Origin: Streptomyces griseus subsp. griseus
GTDB lineage: Bacteria > Actinomycetota > Actinomycetes > Streptomycetales > Streptomycetaceae
Length of the DNA stretch: 64,000 nt
Direction: 5' to 3'
NCBI RefSeq assembly: GCF_000720255.1
Contig: NZ_JOJE01000005.1
Location: forward strand, 372,001-436,000
Numbering within the stretch: the first letter of the stretch is position 1; every line of letters starts with the position of its first letter. Shown in pieces: positions 32,908 to 41,948 of the stretch. The translations under genes and the position numbers were made by a program. The notes below the pieces were generated by a model that saw only the letters and a list, made by a program, of their open reading frames with translations, was not told the origin of the DNA and ran no database searches.

Positions 32908-35451
32908 TCACAACCGCGGGTCCACCGGCTCCGACTCCAGGGCCAGCACCCCGAACACCGCCTCGTGCACCCGCCACAGCGGTTCACCCTCGGCCAGGCG
33001 GTCCAGGGCCTCCAGGCCGAGCGCGTACTCGCGGATCGCGAGGGAGCGCTTGTGGTTCAGGAAGCGCTGGCGCAGGCGGGCCAGGTTGTCGGGGCGGGTG
33101 TACTCGGGACCGTAGATGATCCGCAGGTACTCCCGGCCCCGGCACTTGATGCCGGGCTGCACCAGTCGGCCCTGCTCACTGCGGACCAGCGCGCCGATCG
33201 GCTTGACGACCATGCCCTCGCCGCCGCGGCCGGTCATCTCCAGCCACCAGTCGACACCCGCCCGCACCGACTCCGGGTCACCGGTGTCGACGTACAGGCG
33301 CCGGGTGGTCTGGAGCAAACCACTCGCGTCGTGCTCCACCAGCCGGTCGAGCAGGGCCAGCTGCTCGTCGTGCGGCAGAGCGGCGAGGCTGCGGCCCTGG
33401 ACGGCGAGGACCTGGAACGGGGCCAGGCGGACGCCGTCCAGGCCGTCGGTGGCCCAGCAGTAGCGCCGGTACGCCTCCGTGAAGGCGGCCGCGTCCGACG
33501 CCCGGTCGCGCTGGCGCGCCAGCAGGTCGGTCACCTCGACACCGCGGGCCGCCGCCCCCTCCAGCGCGGCCAGCGCACCCGGGAACACCGCCCCGGACGC
33601 GGCGCCCACCGCCGCGTACTGCGAGCGCAGCAGCCCGGACGCCTTCAGCGACCACGGCATCAGCTCGGCGTCGAGCAGCAGCCAGTCCGTGTCGAGCTCG
33701 TCCCACAGGCCCGCCTCGCCGACGGCCGTCCGCACCCGGCCGAGGATCAGCTCCGTGACCGCCTCGTCGTCGAAGAACGGCCGGCCGGTACGGGTGTAGA
33801 GGGACCCCGTGGGGCCACTCTCCACGCCGAAATGCTTGCGCGCCGCCTCCGCGTCACGGCAGACCAGGGCGACCGCCCGCGAGCCCATGTGCTTCTCCTC
33901 GCACACGACCCGCTCGACGCCGTCCTCCTTGTACTGGGCGAACGCCTCCTCAGGGTGCTCCAGGTAGCCGTCGACGCGTGAGGTGGCGGTCGGGGCCATG
34001 GTCGGCGGGAGGTACGGCAGCAGCCGCGGGTCCACCGCGAAACGGCTCATGACCTCGAGCGCCGCGGCCGCGTTCTCCTCCCGGACCGACACCCGGCCGG
34101 CGTGCCGGGTCTCCACGACCCGACGGCCGTGCACGTCCGCCAGGTCCAGCGGCCGCCCGTCGTGCCCGCCGGGCGCCTCGGCCTTCAACGGCTTCGCCGG
34201 CTCGTACCACACCTGCTCGGCCGGTACGTCGACGAGCTCCCGCTCCGGCCAGCGCAGCGCGGTCAGCTTGCCGCCGAAGACGGCGCCGGTGTCCAGGCAG
34301 ATGGTGTTGTTGAGCCAGGAGGCCTCCGGGACCGGGGTGTGGCCGTAGACCACGGCCGCCCGGCCGCGGTAGTCCTCCGCCCACGGGTAGCGCACCGGCA
34401 GCCCGAACTCGTCGGTCTCGCCGGTGGTGTCGCCGTACAGGGCGTGCGAGCGGACCCGGCCCGAGGTGCGGCCGTGGTACTTCTCCGGCAGACCGGCGTG
34501 GCAGACGACGAGCCTGCCGCCGTCGAGGACGTAGTGGCTGACCAGACCGTCGATGAACTCCCGGACCTGCTTCTTGAACTCCTCGCTCTCGTCCTCCATC
34601 TGCTCGATGGTCTCGGCGAGGCCGTGGGTGTGCTGGACCTTGCGGCCCTTCAGGTAACGCCCGTACTTGTTCTCGTGGTTGCCGGGCACACAGAGCGCGT
34701 TGCCCGAACCGACCATGGCCATCACACGGCGCAGTACGGCGGGGCTGTCCGGGCCGCGGTCGACGAGGTCGCCGACGAAGACCGCCGTCCGGCCGTCCGG
34801 GTGGACGCCGTCGACATAGCCCAGCTTGCCGAGCAGCGACTCCAGTTCGGAGGCGCAGCCGTGGATGTCGCCGATGATGTCGAAGGGGCCGGTGAGGTGG
34901 GTCAGGTCGTTGAAGCGCTTCTCGGTGACGACGGTGGCGTTCTCGACGTCCTCCACCCCGCGCAGCACGTGCACCTTGCGGAAGCCCTCACGCTCCAGGT
35001 GCCGCAGGGAGCGGCGGAGTTCGCGGGTGTGGCGCTGGATGACCCGGCGGGGCATGTCGGCCCGGTCGGTGCGGGCCGCGTTGCGCTCGGCGCACACCTC
35101 CTCCGGCACGTCGAGCACGATGGCGATGGGCAGCACGTCGTACTGCTTGGCCAGGTCGACCAGCTGACGGCGGGAGTCCTGCTGCACGCTGGTCGCGTCG
35201 ACGACCGTGCGCCGGCCGGCCGCGAGGCGCTTGCCCGCGATGTAGTGCAGGACGTCGAAGGCGTCCTTGGTCGCGCTCTGGTCGTTCTCGTCGTCGGAGA
35301 CGAGGCCCCGGCAGAAGTCGGAGGAGATGATCTCGGTGGGCTTGAAGTGCCGGTGCGCGAAGGTGGACTTGCCGGAGCCGGACGCGCCGATCAGTACGAC
35401 GAGGGAGAGGTCGGTGACGGGCAGGACCCGTCCGTTCGTTGCCTCGGTCAT
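32908..35451 (-). CDS. pnkp: Polynucleotide kinase-phosphatase-adenylyltransferase Pnkp (RNA repair)
   Basis: An 847-residue three-domain RNA end-healing enzyme, close in size to Clostridium thermocellum Pnkp. The kinase domain has LIGASGSGKSTFAHRHF near residue 20 and phosphorylates 5'-OH ends. The central metallophosphoesterase has DIIGDIHGCASELESLL, FVGDLVDRGPDSP and GNHENKYGRYLKG and removes 2',3'-cyclic phosphate or 3'-phosphate. The C-terminal ligase-like adenylyltransferase has the nucleotidyl-Lys motif CEEKHMGSRAV (KxxG). The ATG overlaps the hen1 stop (ATGA). With Hen1 it repairs RNA cut by ribotoxins and protects the mended end by 2'-O-methylation. All catalytic motifs look intact. 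Confidence 0.95.
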   Translation of the reverse strand: MTEATNGRVLPVTDLSLVVLIGASGSGKSTFAHRHFKPTEIISSDFCRGLVSDDENDQSATKDAFDVLHYIAGKRLAAGRRTVVDATSVQQDSRRQLVDLAKQYDVLPIAIVLDVPEEVCAERNAARTDRADMPRRVIQRHTRELRRSLRHLEREGFRKVHVLRGVEDVENATVVTEKRFNDLTHLTGPFDIIGDIHGCASELESLLGKLGYVDGVHPDGRTAVFVGDLVDRGPDSPAVLRRVMAMVGSGNALCVPGNHENKYGRYLKGRKVQHTHGLAETIEQMEDESEEFKKQVREFIDGLVSHYVLDGGRLVVCHAGLPEKYHGRTSGRVRSHALYGDTTGETDEFGLPVRYPWAEDYRGRAAVVYGHTPVPEASWLNNTICLDTGAVFGGKLTALRWPERELVDVPAEQVWYEPAKPLKAEAPGGHDGRPLDLADVHGRRVVETRHAGRVSVREENAAAALEVMSRFAVDPRLLPYLPPTMAPTATSRVDGYLEHPEEAFAQYKEDGVERVVCEEKHMGSRAVALVCRDAEAARKHFGVESGPTGSLYTRTGRPFFDDEAVTELILGRVRTAVGEAGLWDELDTDWLLLDAELMPWSLKASGLLRSQYAAVGAASGAVFPGALAALEGAAARGVEVTDLLARQRDRASDAAAFTEAYRRYCWATDGLDGVRLAPFQVLAVQGRSLAALPHDEQLALLDRLVEHDASGLLQTTRRLYVDTGDPESVRAGVDWWLEMTGRGGEGMVVKPIGALVRSEQGRLVQPGIKCRGREYLRIIYGPEYTRPDNLARLRQRFLNHKRSLAIREYALGLEALDRLAEGEPLWRVHEAVFGVLALESEPVDPRL

Positions 35452-36917
35452 GCGGCCTTCGCCTCCTTCTCGTTCAGGTCCTTCATCACGAACACGGCCA
35501 TCTGGGTGGGCGGCCCCACCTCGGGGTCGTCCGGTCCGACCGGTACGAACTCCACGCCGTACCCGTGCCGTTCGGCCACCGTCTCCGCCCAGGCGCGGAA
35601 CTCCTCGCGCGTCCACTCGAAGCGGTGGTCGCCGTGCCGGACGTGCCCGGCCGGGAGACTCTCCCAGCGGACGTTGTACTCGACGTTCGGGGTGGTCACC
35701 AGCACCGTGCGCGGGCGGGCGGAGCCGAACACCGCGTACTCCAGGGCGGGCAGCCGGGGCAGGTCGAGGTGTTCGACGACCTCGCTGAGCACGGCGGCGT
35801 CGTAGCCCTTGAGCCGGTTGTCGGTGTAGGCGAGCGAGCCCTGCATGAGCTTCACGCGCGACGCCTGCCGCTCGCCCATCCGGTCCAGCTTGAGGCGCCG
35901 GGAGGCGATGGTCAGGGCCCGCATCGACACGTCCACGCCGACGATCTCGGTGAACCGGACGTCTTTGAGCAGCGCCTGCACCAACTGGCCCTGCCCGCAG
36001 CCCAGGTCGAGCACCCGGCTCGCGCCGGACGCGTGCAGCGCGGTGAGGATCGCGTCCCGGCGCTGTTCGGCGAGCGGGGTCGGCTTCTCCTCGGTCTCCG
36101 CCTCGGCCTCGACCGCGTTGTCGATCTCCTCGACCTCGCTGTCGTCCGCCTCCGCGAGCCGCACCAGCTCCAGTCGCTCCATGGCCTGCCGGGTCAGCGA
36201 CCAACGGCGGGACAGATAGCGGCTGGTGATCAGCTTCTGCTCCGGGTGGGCGGGCAGCCAGCCCTCACCGGCGCGCAGCAGCTTGTCGACCTCGTCGGGG
36301 GCGACCCAGTAGTGCTTGGCGTCGTCCAGGACCGGGAGCAGGACGTAGAGGTGACGCAGGGCCTCGGCGAGGGTTCGCTGCGAGGACTCCAGGACGAGGC
36401 GTACGTACCGCGAGTCGCCCCACTCCGGGAACTGGCTGTCCAGCGCCACCGGTTCGACGGTGACCGCCCAGCCGAGCGGCTCGAAGAGCTTGCGTACGAG
36501 GTCGGGGCCGCCCCGGGCCGGCAGCGCGGGCACCTCGACGCGCAGCGGCAGCGGCTGCTCGGCGCGCTCGGGACGGGCGTTGCACACGCCCCGCATCGCG
36601 CTGGAGAACACGCTGCTCAGCGCGACGGCGAGCAGCGAGGAGGCGGCGTACGGACGGTCGTTGACGTACTGCGCGAGCGCCGCGTCCGGTGCGCCGCCAC
36701 GGCCCTTGCCCTTGCCGCGCCGGACCAGTGCCACCGCGTCCACCTCCAGCAGCAGCGCCGCCGTGCAGCGCTCGGCATCCGCCTCGGGGTAGAGGACGTG
36801 CGCCTTGCCGTAGGACGTGGAGAACGCCTGCGCCTTGTCCGGATGCTTGTGCAGCAGGAAGCCGAGGTCGGTGGCGGGGCGTTCGGGGGTGCCGGTGGTA
36901 CTGATGGTCAGGAACAT
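35448..36917 (-). CDS. hen1: 3'-terminal RNA ribose 2'-O-methyltransferase Hen1
   Basis: A 489-residue partner of Pnkp. The N-terminal half (1-250) is the Hen1 domain that activates Pnkp ligation; the C-terminal half is the methyltransferase with SAM motif RVLDLGCGQGQLVQALL, IVGVDVSMRALTIA, and the metal-binding set SEVVEHLDLPRL followed by GHVRHGDHRFEW. It methylates the terminal 2'-OH of the broken RNA before sealing. ATG 36917 has GAGAGG 8 nt upstream. It is co-transcribed with pnkp with a 4-nt overlap, as in other bacteria with this cassette. Confidence 0.95.
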   Translation of the reverse strand: MFLTISTTGTPERPATDLGFLLHKHPDKAQAFSTSYGKAHVLYPEADAERCTAALLLEVDAVALVRRGKGKGRGGAPDAALAQYVNDRPYAASSLLAVALSSVFSSAMRGVCNARPERAEQPLPLRVEVPALPARGGPDLVRKLFEPLGWAVTVEPVALDSQFPEWGDSRYVRLVLESSQRTLAEALRHLYVLLPVLDDAKHYWVAPDEVDKLLRAGEGWLPAHPEQKLITSRYLSRRWSLTRQAMERLELVRLAEADDSEVEEIDNAVEAEAETEEKPTPLAEQRRDAILTALHASGASRVLDLGCGQGQLVQALLKDVRFTEIVGVDVSMRALTIASRRLKLDRMGERQASRVKLMQGSLAYTDNRLKGYDAAVLSEVVEHLDLPRLPALEYAVFGSARPRTVLVTTPNVEYNVRWESLPAGHVRHGDHRFEWTREEFRAWAETVAERHGYGVEFVPVGPDDPEVGPPTQMAVFVMKDLNEKEAKAA

Positions 36918-36978
36918 GCGGAGGGCCTCTCCGGCGGGTCGGTGTGGTGGACGGGTGCTCGGGTGCCGTGCGCGCGAA

Positions 36979-37006
36979 AGCCCCCAGGACGGTGATCCTG
37001 GGGGCT
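36979..37006 (-). terminator. Hairpin terminator after lipoprotein gene
   Basis: AGCCCCCAGGA (36979-36989) and TCCTGGGGGCT (36996-37006) form a perfect 11-bp stem with a 6-nt loop. It lies between the DUF4232 gene and hen1, both minus strand, so it probably ends the former and insulates the RNA-repair operon. Confidence 0.7.
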
Positions 37007-37058
37007 CGGCAGGACGACCGTCCTACGATCGCACACCCCGGCCGACCGGTGCGTTCGT

Positions 37059-37967
37059 TTATTCGACCTGCTGGGGCGGCTGTTCGTCCACGGTCTGCCA
37101 GGGGCCGACGCCCAGCTTTCCGGTGGTGCCGAGATCGAGGTGCGGGGTCACCGTGACGGGTGTGGCACCCGGCTTCGCCACGACACGGACGTAGGGGGCG
37201 TTGACCGGGGTGCCGAACTGGGTGGTGTTACGCCATTGGATGACGGACCGGGCGCGTTCACCGGGCTTGAGGGTCAGGGGCTGGGGCGGGCGGTCCATGT
37301 CGTCGGAGCTGGAGATCCCGCCACTGCCGTGGAGGATCTTCACGCCGTCGACCTGCCGGTGGGCCTCGTCGAGGAGGGTCAGCTCGGGGTAGCCCTCGAT
37401 CTTGTACGCGCCGGTTCCGCAGTTCTCCACCCAGAGCCCCACGACCCTCAGCCCCATGGCCGCGTCCCCCTGATCGGCCGTCACACGGATCCCCGAGGAC
37501 GGGCACGCGCCGGGGGCGGCGGGCGCCTCGTCGGCGGGGACGCTGGTGACCTCCAGGACCTTCACCCGGGTCACGGCGGGTGCCGCCGCCGGCAACTCCC
37601 CCATCGTGAGACTCCGGGTCACGGTCCGGCCCGGTCCGACGTTCCGCACGGTCTCCCGCTGGTTGCTCACCGCCCCGCCGTCGGCCGAGAGGAAGCTGAA
37701 CACGATCGTGTAAGTCAGCGCCTGCGTGCCGTCGTTGGTGACCTCGTAAGTGGCGGAGAGCTCGGAGGCGGCACGGGCCGGGGAGGGGACACTCATCGCG
37801 GTGATCCGCACGCCGTTCTTGCCCGGGTCGGAGACGGGGGTCTGCCCGTCGGCCGTGCCACGACCGCCGCTCGCGGCCGTTTGCGAACCGGCGCTCTCGG
37901 ATCCGCAGCCGGCGACCAGCAGGACGGCGGCGGCGAGGACGGGAAGCAGGGGGGTGACTCTTCGCAT
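37059..37967 (-). CDS. DUF4232 domain lipoprotein
   Basis: A 302-residue exported lipoprotein: signal MRRVTPLLPVLAAAVLLVAGC with lipobox VAGC, so Cys21 is lipidated. Residues about 50-140 look like a beta-sandwich (SATYEVTNDGTQALTYTIVF). From about residue 155 the DUF4232 domain follows (ACPSSGIRVTADQGDAAMGL, VENCGTGAYKIEGYPELTLL), with paired Cys likely disulfide-bonded. DUF4232 proteins are surface-anchored in actinomycetes and of unknown function. It is monocistronic. Confidence 0.88.
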   Translation of the reverse strand: MRRVTPLLPVLAAAVLLVAGCGSESAGSQTAASGGRGTADGQTPVSDPGKNGVRITAMSVPSPARAASELSATYEVTNDGTQALTYTIVFSFLSADGGAVSNQRETVRNVGPGRTVTRSLTMGELPAAAPAVTRVKVLEVTSVPADEAPAAPGACPSSGIRVTADQGDAAMGLRVVGLWVENCGTGAYKIEGYPELTLLDEAHRQVDGVKILHGSGGISSSDDMDRPPQPLTLKPGERARSVIQWRNTTQFGTPVNAPYVRVVAKPGATPVTVTPHLDLGTTGKLGVGPWQTVDEQPPQQVE

Positions 37968-38097
37968 CCGGCCACCTCATCAGCGCGGGACCGCTCCCAC
38001 TGTGGTGGAGGCCATAGTTCCGGTCACAGGCCTGTCACAGTGGTGGCGCCCCGGCCGCCGACCGGCAGGCGACCGGGGTCTTGCGGGCGTCTCGCCG

Positions 38098-39030
38098 TTA
38101 CGACAGCTGCGACTGGACCTGGGCGGAGATCAGCTCCAGGTGGTCGAGGTCGTCCAGGTCGAGGATCTGGAGGTACATCCGCCGGGAGCCGGCCTCCGCG
38201 TACCGGCCGATCTTCTCGACGACCTCGGCGGGGGTGCCGGCCAGGCCGTTGGCCTTCAGTTCGTCGACCTCGCGGCCGATGGCGGCGGCGCGGCGGGCGA
38301 CCTCCTGGTCGTCCTTGCCGACGCAGACCACGAGAGCGTTGGAGTAGACGAGCTCGTCCGCGCTGCGGCCGATCTCCTCGGCGGCCGCCCGCACCCGGCC
38401 GAACTGGCGCTCGCTGTCCTCGACGGAGCCGAAGGGCAGGTTGAACTCGTCGGCGTAGCGGGCGGCGAGCCGCGGGGTGCGGGTCGCGCCGTGGCCGCCG
38501 ATCAGGACCGGGATCTTCGCCTGCGCGGGCTTGGGCAGCGCGGGCGAGTCCTTCAGGTCGTAGTACGTGCCGTGGAAGTCGAAGGTCTTGCCGGCCTCGG
38601 TCTTCCACAGTCCCGTGACGATCGCCAGCTGCTCTTCGAGGCGGGCGAACTTCTCCTTGGGGAACGGTATGCCGTACGCGGTGTGCTCCTCCTCGTACCA
38701 GCCCGCGCCCAGACCGAGTTCGACCCGGCCGCCGGACATCTGGTCGACCCCGGCGACCTGGATGGCGAGCACGCCGGGCAGCCGGAAGGTGGCCGCGGTC
38801 ATCAGCGTGCCGAGCCGGATGCGCCGGGTGTCGCGGGCGAGGCCGGCCAGGGTGATCCAGGCGTCGGTGGGACCGGGGAGGCCGTCGACCGACCCCATCT
38901 TCAGATAGTGATCCGACCGGAAAAATGCGTCGAAGCCGAGGTCCTCGGTGGCCTTGGCCACGGCGAGCAACGTCTCGTACGTGGCCCCCTGCTGGGGCTC
39001 GGTGAAGATGCGGAGATCCATGTCTTCCAT
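38098..39030 (-). CDS. LLM-class F420-dependent oxidoreductase
   Basis: A 310-residue luciferase-like TIM-barrel enzyme expected to use the deazaflavin F420. ATG 39030 (MEDMDLRIFTEP) has GGAG 6 nt upstream; ATG 39021 is an alternative. Family features are DLGFDAFFRSDHYLKMG, RIRLGTLMTAATFRLPGVLA, ELGLGAGWYEEEHTAYGIPF and VLIGGHGATRTPRLAARYAD. Streptomyces encodes many such enzymes acting on varied substrates; none can be named here. It stands alone, with no pathway genes beside it. Confidence 0.9.
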   Translation of the reverse strand: MEDMDLRIFTEPQQGATYETLLAVAKATEDLGFDAFFRSDHYLKMGSVDGLPGPTDAWITLAGLARDTRRIRLGTLMTAATFRLPGVLAIQVAGVDQMSGGRVELGLGAGWYEEEHTAYGIPFPKEKFARLEEQLAIVTGLWKTEAGKTFDFHGTYYDLKDSPALPKPAQAKIPVLIGGHGATRTPRLAARYADEFNLPFGSVEDSERQFGRVRAAAEEIGRSADELVYSNALVVCVGKDDQEVARRAAAIGREVDELKANGLAGTPAEVVEKIGRYAEAGSRRMYLQILDLDDLDHLELISAQVQSQLS

Positions 39031-39261
39031 CCTGCACTCCGTCTCTCCCGTCAGCCTCACCGGTCCCCCTCGCCCCCCAGCGCTCCACGGCCGGGTGAAA
39101 AGCGTCAACCGGGCACACGGGCGCTGCCCGGGGCCGGTGACCGGGTCCTGCGGTGATCGTTGGTCGGGCGGTGCCGGACCGCCCGGCGCCCGTCCCCGGC
39201 AGGTCAGCGCCGGGGCGTCACCCGATCGGCCTCCCCGGGGGCCAGGCCGAGGAGGCCGCTC

Positions 39262-39423
39262 ATGTCGGAAGAGACCGTGCCGGAGCAGGGCGGGGGCCCG
39301 GTGGGGCAGCCCAAGGGGCTGCTGCGGCAGATGGAGGAGCTGATGGCGGCCCTGAACGCGGACCTGTCGGCACTGGACACGGATCTGCAGTCGGCCGGAG
39401 GGCCGGCCGACGGCCGCGAGTAG
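39262..39423 (+). CDS. Small acidic hypothetical protein
   Basis: A 53-residue protein starting at ATG 39262 with GAGGAGG about 8 nt upstream. The sequence begins MSEETVPEQGGGPVGQPKGL and continues with an amphipathic helix (LLRQMEELMAALNADLSALD). No family is recognised. The good ribosome site, sensible codon usage and helical pattern argue that it is real. It lies between two minus-strand genes. Confidence 0.55.
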   Translation: MSEETVPEQGGGPVGQPKGLLRQMEELMAALNADLSALDTDLQSAGGPADGRE

Positions 39424-39499
39424 CAATCAGCCCCTCCGGTGCCGGAGGAGCGGGGTCCAGGGAGCCGGAGCCCCCTGTGCCGGCCGGCCCTGCCCGGCC

Positions 39500-39961
39500 T
39501 CACCGCTCCGGCAGCACCTGGTCCCGGTCCGCCAGCTTCCGCAGCATCTCCAGGACCCGGTCCCGCGACTCGTCCGCCGCGTCGATCGCCTCCATGCACT
39601 GCCAGTACGTACGCTCGTCGTCCGCCGCGCTGGCGACTCCGACGAGGGCGATGCCGACTTCGCCGAGGAGGCCCCCCAGGTCGAGGAGAGCTTGGCGGGC
39701 GTCGTCCAGGGCGGTGAGCTGGGCGGCGCGTAAGTCCCCGGGGTCGAGGGCCGGTGCGTCCAGCACACCGCAGCCTCTGCCCGCCAGTTCGGTCAGCCCC
39801 AGGGCCTCGCCGCGCAGTTCGGGTGGTCCGGAGACCGCCAGCCGACTGCCTATCGCCTGCGCCAGGGCCTGGGCCTGCCACACCTCCGTAAGGATCTCCG
39901 GTACGTCGCCGCCGCCCGAGAGAGCGCGCCTGCTCGTAAGGATGAGCCGCACAGCGTCCAT
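39500..39961 (-). CDS. DUF6099 family protein
   Basis: A 153-residue, mostly alpha-helical protein beginning MDAVRLILTSRRALSGGGDV, with LAQAIGSRLAVSGPPELRGEAL and a conserved tryptophan segment ERTYWQCMEAIDAADESRDR. It matches the DUF6099 family of Streptomyces hypotheticals as I recall it. There are no catalytic motifs, signal peptide or membrane helix. It is monocistronic. Confidence 0.7.
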   Translation of the reverse strand: MDAVRLILTSRRALSGGGDVPEILTEVWQAQALAQAIGSRLAVSGPPELRGEALGLTELAGRGCGVLDAPALDPGDLRAAQLTALDDARQALLDLGGLLGEVGIALVGVASAADDERTYWQCMEAIDAADESRDRVLEMLRKLADRDQVLPER

Positions 39962-40155
39962 GCGCTGCCCCCGTCCGTCCCGACGTGCTCTCGCACGTCC
40001 ACCCGACTCCCTTGTCCACTACCCAGAGTGAAGGCATGTGGGGCGAAAAGCCAGAGGAAGACGGAAATCTGCGGACAACAAATCGGTTTCGGACGGCAAG
40101 TCGGACACGGAGCGTGATAGTGGATGATGCGGCTCCGTCTTCTCGCCGCCGGGCA

Positions 40156-40482
40156 TCACGGCGCCGGGAACCTCCGCTCGTTGCGGTCGATCTTCGCGTC
40201 CAGCGCCGCCAGCGGATCAATGCCGAGCACCTCGCACAGTTGCAGCAGATAGGCGAGTACGTCGGCGACCTCGTCGGTGACCCGGTGGGCGGTCCCGGGG
40301 TCGTCCATGACGCGGGCCGACTCCTCGGGTGTCAGCCACTGGAAGATCTCGACCAGCTCGGACGCCTCGACGCTGAGCGCTGCGACGAGGTTCTTGGGGG
40401 TGTGGTACGGCCGCCAGTTCCGGGCGGCCGCGAACTCGGCCAGCCTGCGCTGCAGCTTCGCCACGTCGAGGTGTTCTGTCAC
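40156..40482 (-). CDS. MazG-like nucleotide pyrophosphohydrolase
   Basis: A 108-residue all-alpha NTP pyrophosphatase of the MazG superfamily. The metal-binding pattern is visible as VEASELVEIFQW (ExxE) and RVTDEVADVLAYLLQL (ExxD). These enzymes hydrolyse non-canonical or excess NTPs to NMP and pyrophosphate. The GTG at 40482 overlaps the stop of the upstream ATPase gene (GTGA), so both are made from one message. Housekeeping cleansing is the default role; MazG homologues are also linked to (p)ppGpp and phage responses. Confidence 0.88.
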   Translation of the reverse strand: MTEHLDVAKLQRRLAEFAAARNWRPYHTPKNLVAALSVEASELVEIFQWLTPEESARVMDDPGTAHRVTDEVADVLAYLLQLCEVLGIDPLAALDAKIDRNERRFPAP

Positions 40483-41753
40483 GGGTCCAGGTGTACCACC
40501 GTGACCCCGCGCGCCCCGATGGCCCAGGAGGCGTCGCTCACCGCGCCGACGAGGCGGACGTGGCCGCGCTCGCACATCCGGGCCGCGAGCCGGAGCAGTT
40601 CGTCACGCTGGCGCGGGTCAAGGCTGCGGTCGAGGCCGTCGGCGAGCACGGTGAGCGTCTGCAGGGCGGCCGGCACCTCGCCGGCCGGGTCGACCTCGAG
40701 CACCCCCGGTCCGGTGAGCAGCACCAGCGCGAGGGCGACGTAGCGCAGTTCGCCGTCGCCGAGCCGCCCGAGGGCCGTGCCTGTGCCGTGGCCCCGGTCG
40801 AGCAGCGCGCGGACCCTTCCGTCCCCGAGGGGTTCGGCGCGTACGTCGACGACCGGTCCGGTGCATCCGGCCCGTACGGCGGCGACCAGCTGGGCGTGCC
40901 GCCGGCCGCACTCGGCGCGGGTGCGCCACAGCACGTCGGCGAGGTTGTCGCAGCCGCCGAGCAGGCGACCGGTGCCGGTGGGGACGGGGAAGCGCATGCG
41001 GCCGGGACGTGGGTCGCAGGCGAAGACGGAGCGCAGGGCGACGACCATCTGTTCGGCGGCGGCGAGGACGCGGCGCTGACCTCGGGTGCGGCCGGCCACC
41101 CGGAGCGGCAGCAGCGCGGTGCCGAGCCGGTCGTCGGGCAGGGACGCGCGGGTCATCGGCGACGGACCGCCCGTGTGCCAGGCGGCCTCGACGGAACGCC
41201 GGGCCGGGTCGCGCAGGGCCGTCTCCAGCAGGACGACGCCGTCGGCCGTCAACCGCTCTCCGACGAGGCGCAGTTGGGGCTCGGCCTGGACGGCCACGTC
41301 CAGTCGGACGGGTCCCTCGGGACCGTCGGCCGTGCAGCCGATCCGGAAGCCGCGGCGGCGCTGGCCGTCCGGCCGGGCGCCGTCGGGCACACACGCGGCC
41401 GCGTCCGGGAACGCCTCCCCCAGCGCGGCCCCGCCGCCCAGCCGCGCCAACGCCGCGTAGGCCCGCAGCGCGCTCGTCTTCCCACTGCCGCTGCGCCCGG
41501 CGAACAGCGTGAGCGGCCCCAGCGGAAAGTCGGCCCGCCGATGCCCGGCGAACGCGGACAGCCGCAACTCGGTGAGGTGGGGACGGCCGGGGAGCCGCGC
41601 GGCGGGCGCCTCGGAGGCCTCGGAGGCCGCGGAAGCCTCGGAGGCCGCGGAAGCCTCGGAAGCCGCGGAAGCCGCGGAAGCCTCGGAAGCCGCGGAGGCC
41701 GCGGAGGCCTCGGACGAGGGCGATGGACGCGCGGGCGTGGACGGCGAAGCCAT
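40479..41753 (-). CDS. AAA-family (SMC/RecF-like) ATPase
   Basis: A 424-residue P-loop ATPase. The start at ATG 41753 is uncertain because no good ribosome site precedes it. Residues 13-55 are a low-complexity Ala/Ser/Glu tract encoded by a 9-bp-type repeat. Then HLTELRLSAFAGHRRADFPL and LTLFAGRSGSGKTSALRAYA (Walker A) mark an ABC/RecF-type N-terminus; the signature-like LGRLGDGELRYVALALVLL and Walker B region LEVDPAGE occur late. It lacks a long coiled coil, and the Walker B Asp-Glu pair is unusual. It resembles OLD/AbiEii-type single-domain ATPases. Coupled to the MazG gene downstream. Confidence 0.75.
   Translation of the reverse strand: MASPSTPARPSPSSEASAASAASEASAASAASEASAASEASAASEASEAPAARLPGRPHLTELRLSAFAGHRRADFPLGPLTLFAGRSGSGKTSALRAYAALARLGGGAALGEAFPDAAACVPDGARPDGQRRRGFRIGCTADGPEGPVRLDVAVQAEPQLRLVGERLTADGVVLLETALRDPARRSVEAAWHTGGPSPMTRASLPDDRLGTALLPLRVAGRTRGQRRVLAAAEQMVVALRSVFACDPRPGRMRFPVPTGTGRLLGGCDNLADVLWRTRAECGRRHAQLVAAVRAGCTGPVVDVRAEPLGDGRVRALLDRGHGTGTALGRLGDGELRYVALALVLLTGPGVLEVDPAGEVPAALQTLTVLADGLDRSLDPRQRDELLRLAARMCERGHVRLVGAVSDASWAIGARGVTVVHLDP
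41609..41712. repeat. Tandem 9-bp-type coding repeat in ATPase N-terminus
   Basis: Alternating GCCTCGGAG/GCCGCGGAA units encode SEA/SAA-type residues on the minus strand. The near-perfect units suggest slippage and probable length variation among strains. Confidence 0.7.
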
Positions 41754-41847
41754 GACCGGACCGTAGGCCTCCACAACGAGGCCGAACCGTTCCACCAGTC
41801 CACGGTTCCTACGAACGGGCGACAACGGGTGTTGCCGAACTCCCGGT

Positions 41848-41916
41848 CGACGGGGGTTCGGCAACCCGGCCGACGGGGGTTCGGCAACCCGGCCGACGGG
41901 GGTTCGGCAACCCGGC
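41848..41916. repeat. Three tandem 23-bp repeats capable of hairpins
   Basis: A 23-bp unit containing GGGGGTTCGGCAACCCGG is repeated three times head to tail. The preceding GTTGCCGAAC (41831-41840) is the inverse of GTTCGGCAAC inside each unit, so alternative stems can form. It lies between the sepF-like gene and the ATPase gene, both minus strand, and may serve as a terminator. Confidence 0.7.
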
Positions 41917-41948
41917 CGACCGGGGCTCTCCGCCCCGGCACGCAGGTC

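Noticed and set aside
41848..41916. CRISPR array
   Set aside because: Only three head-to-tail copies without spacers and no cas genes.
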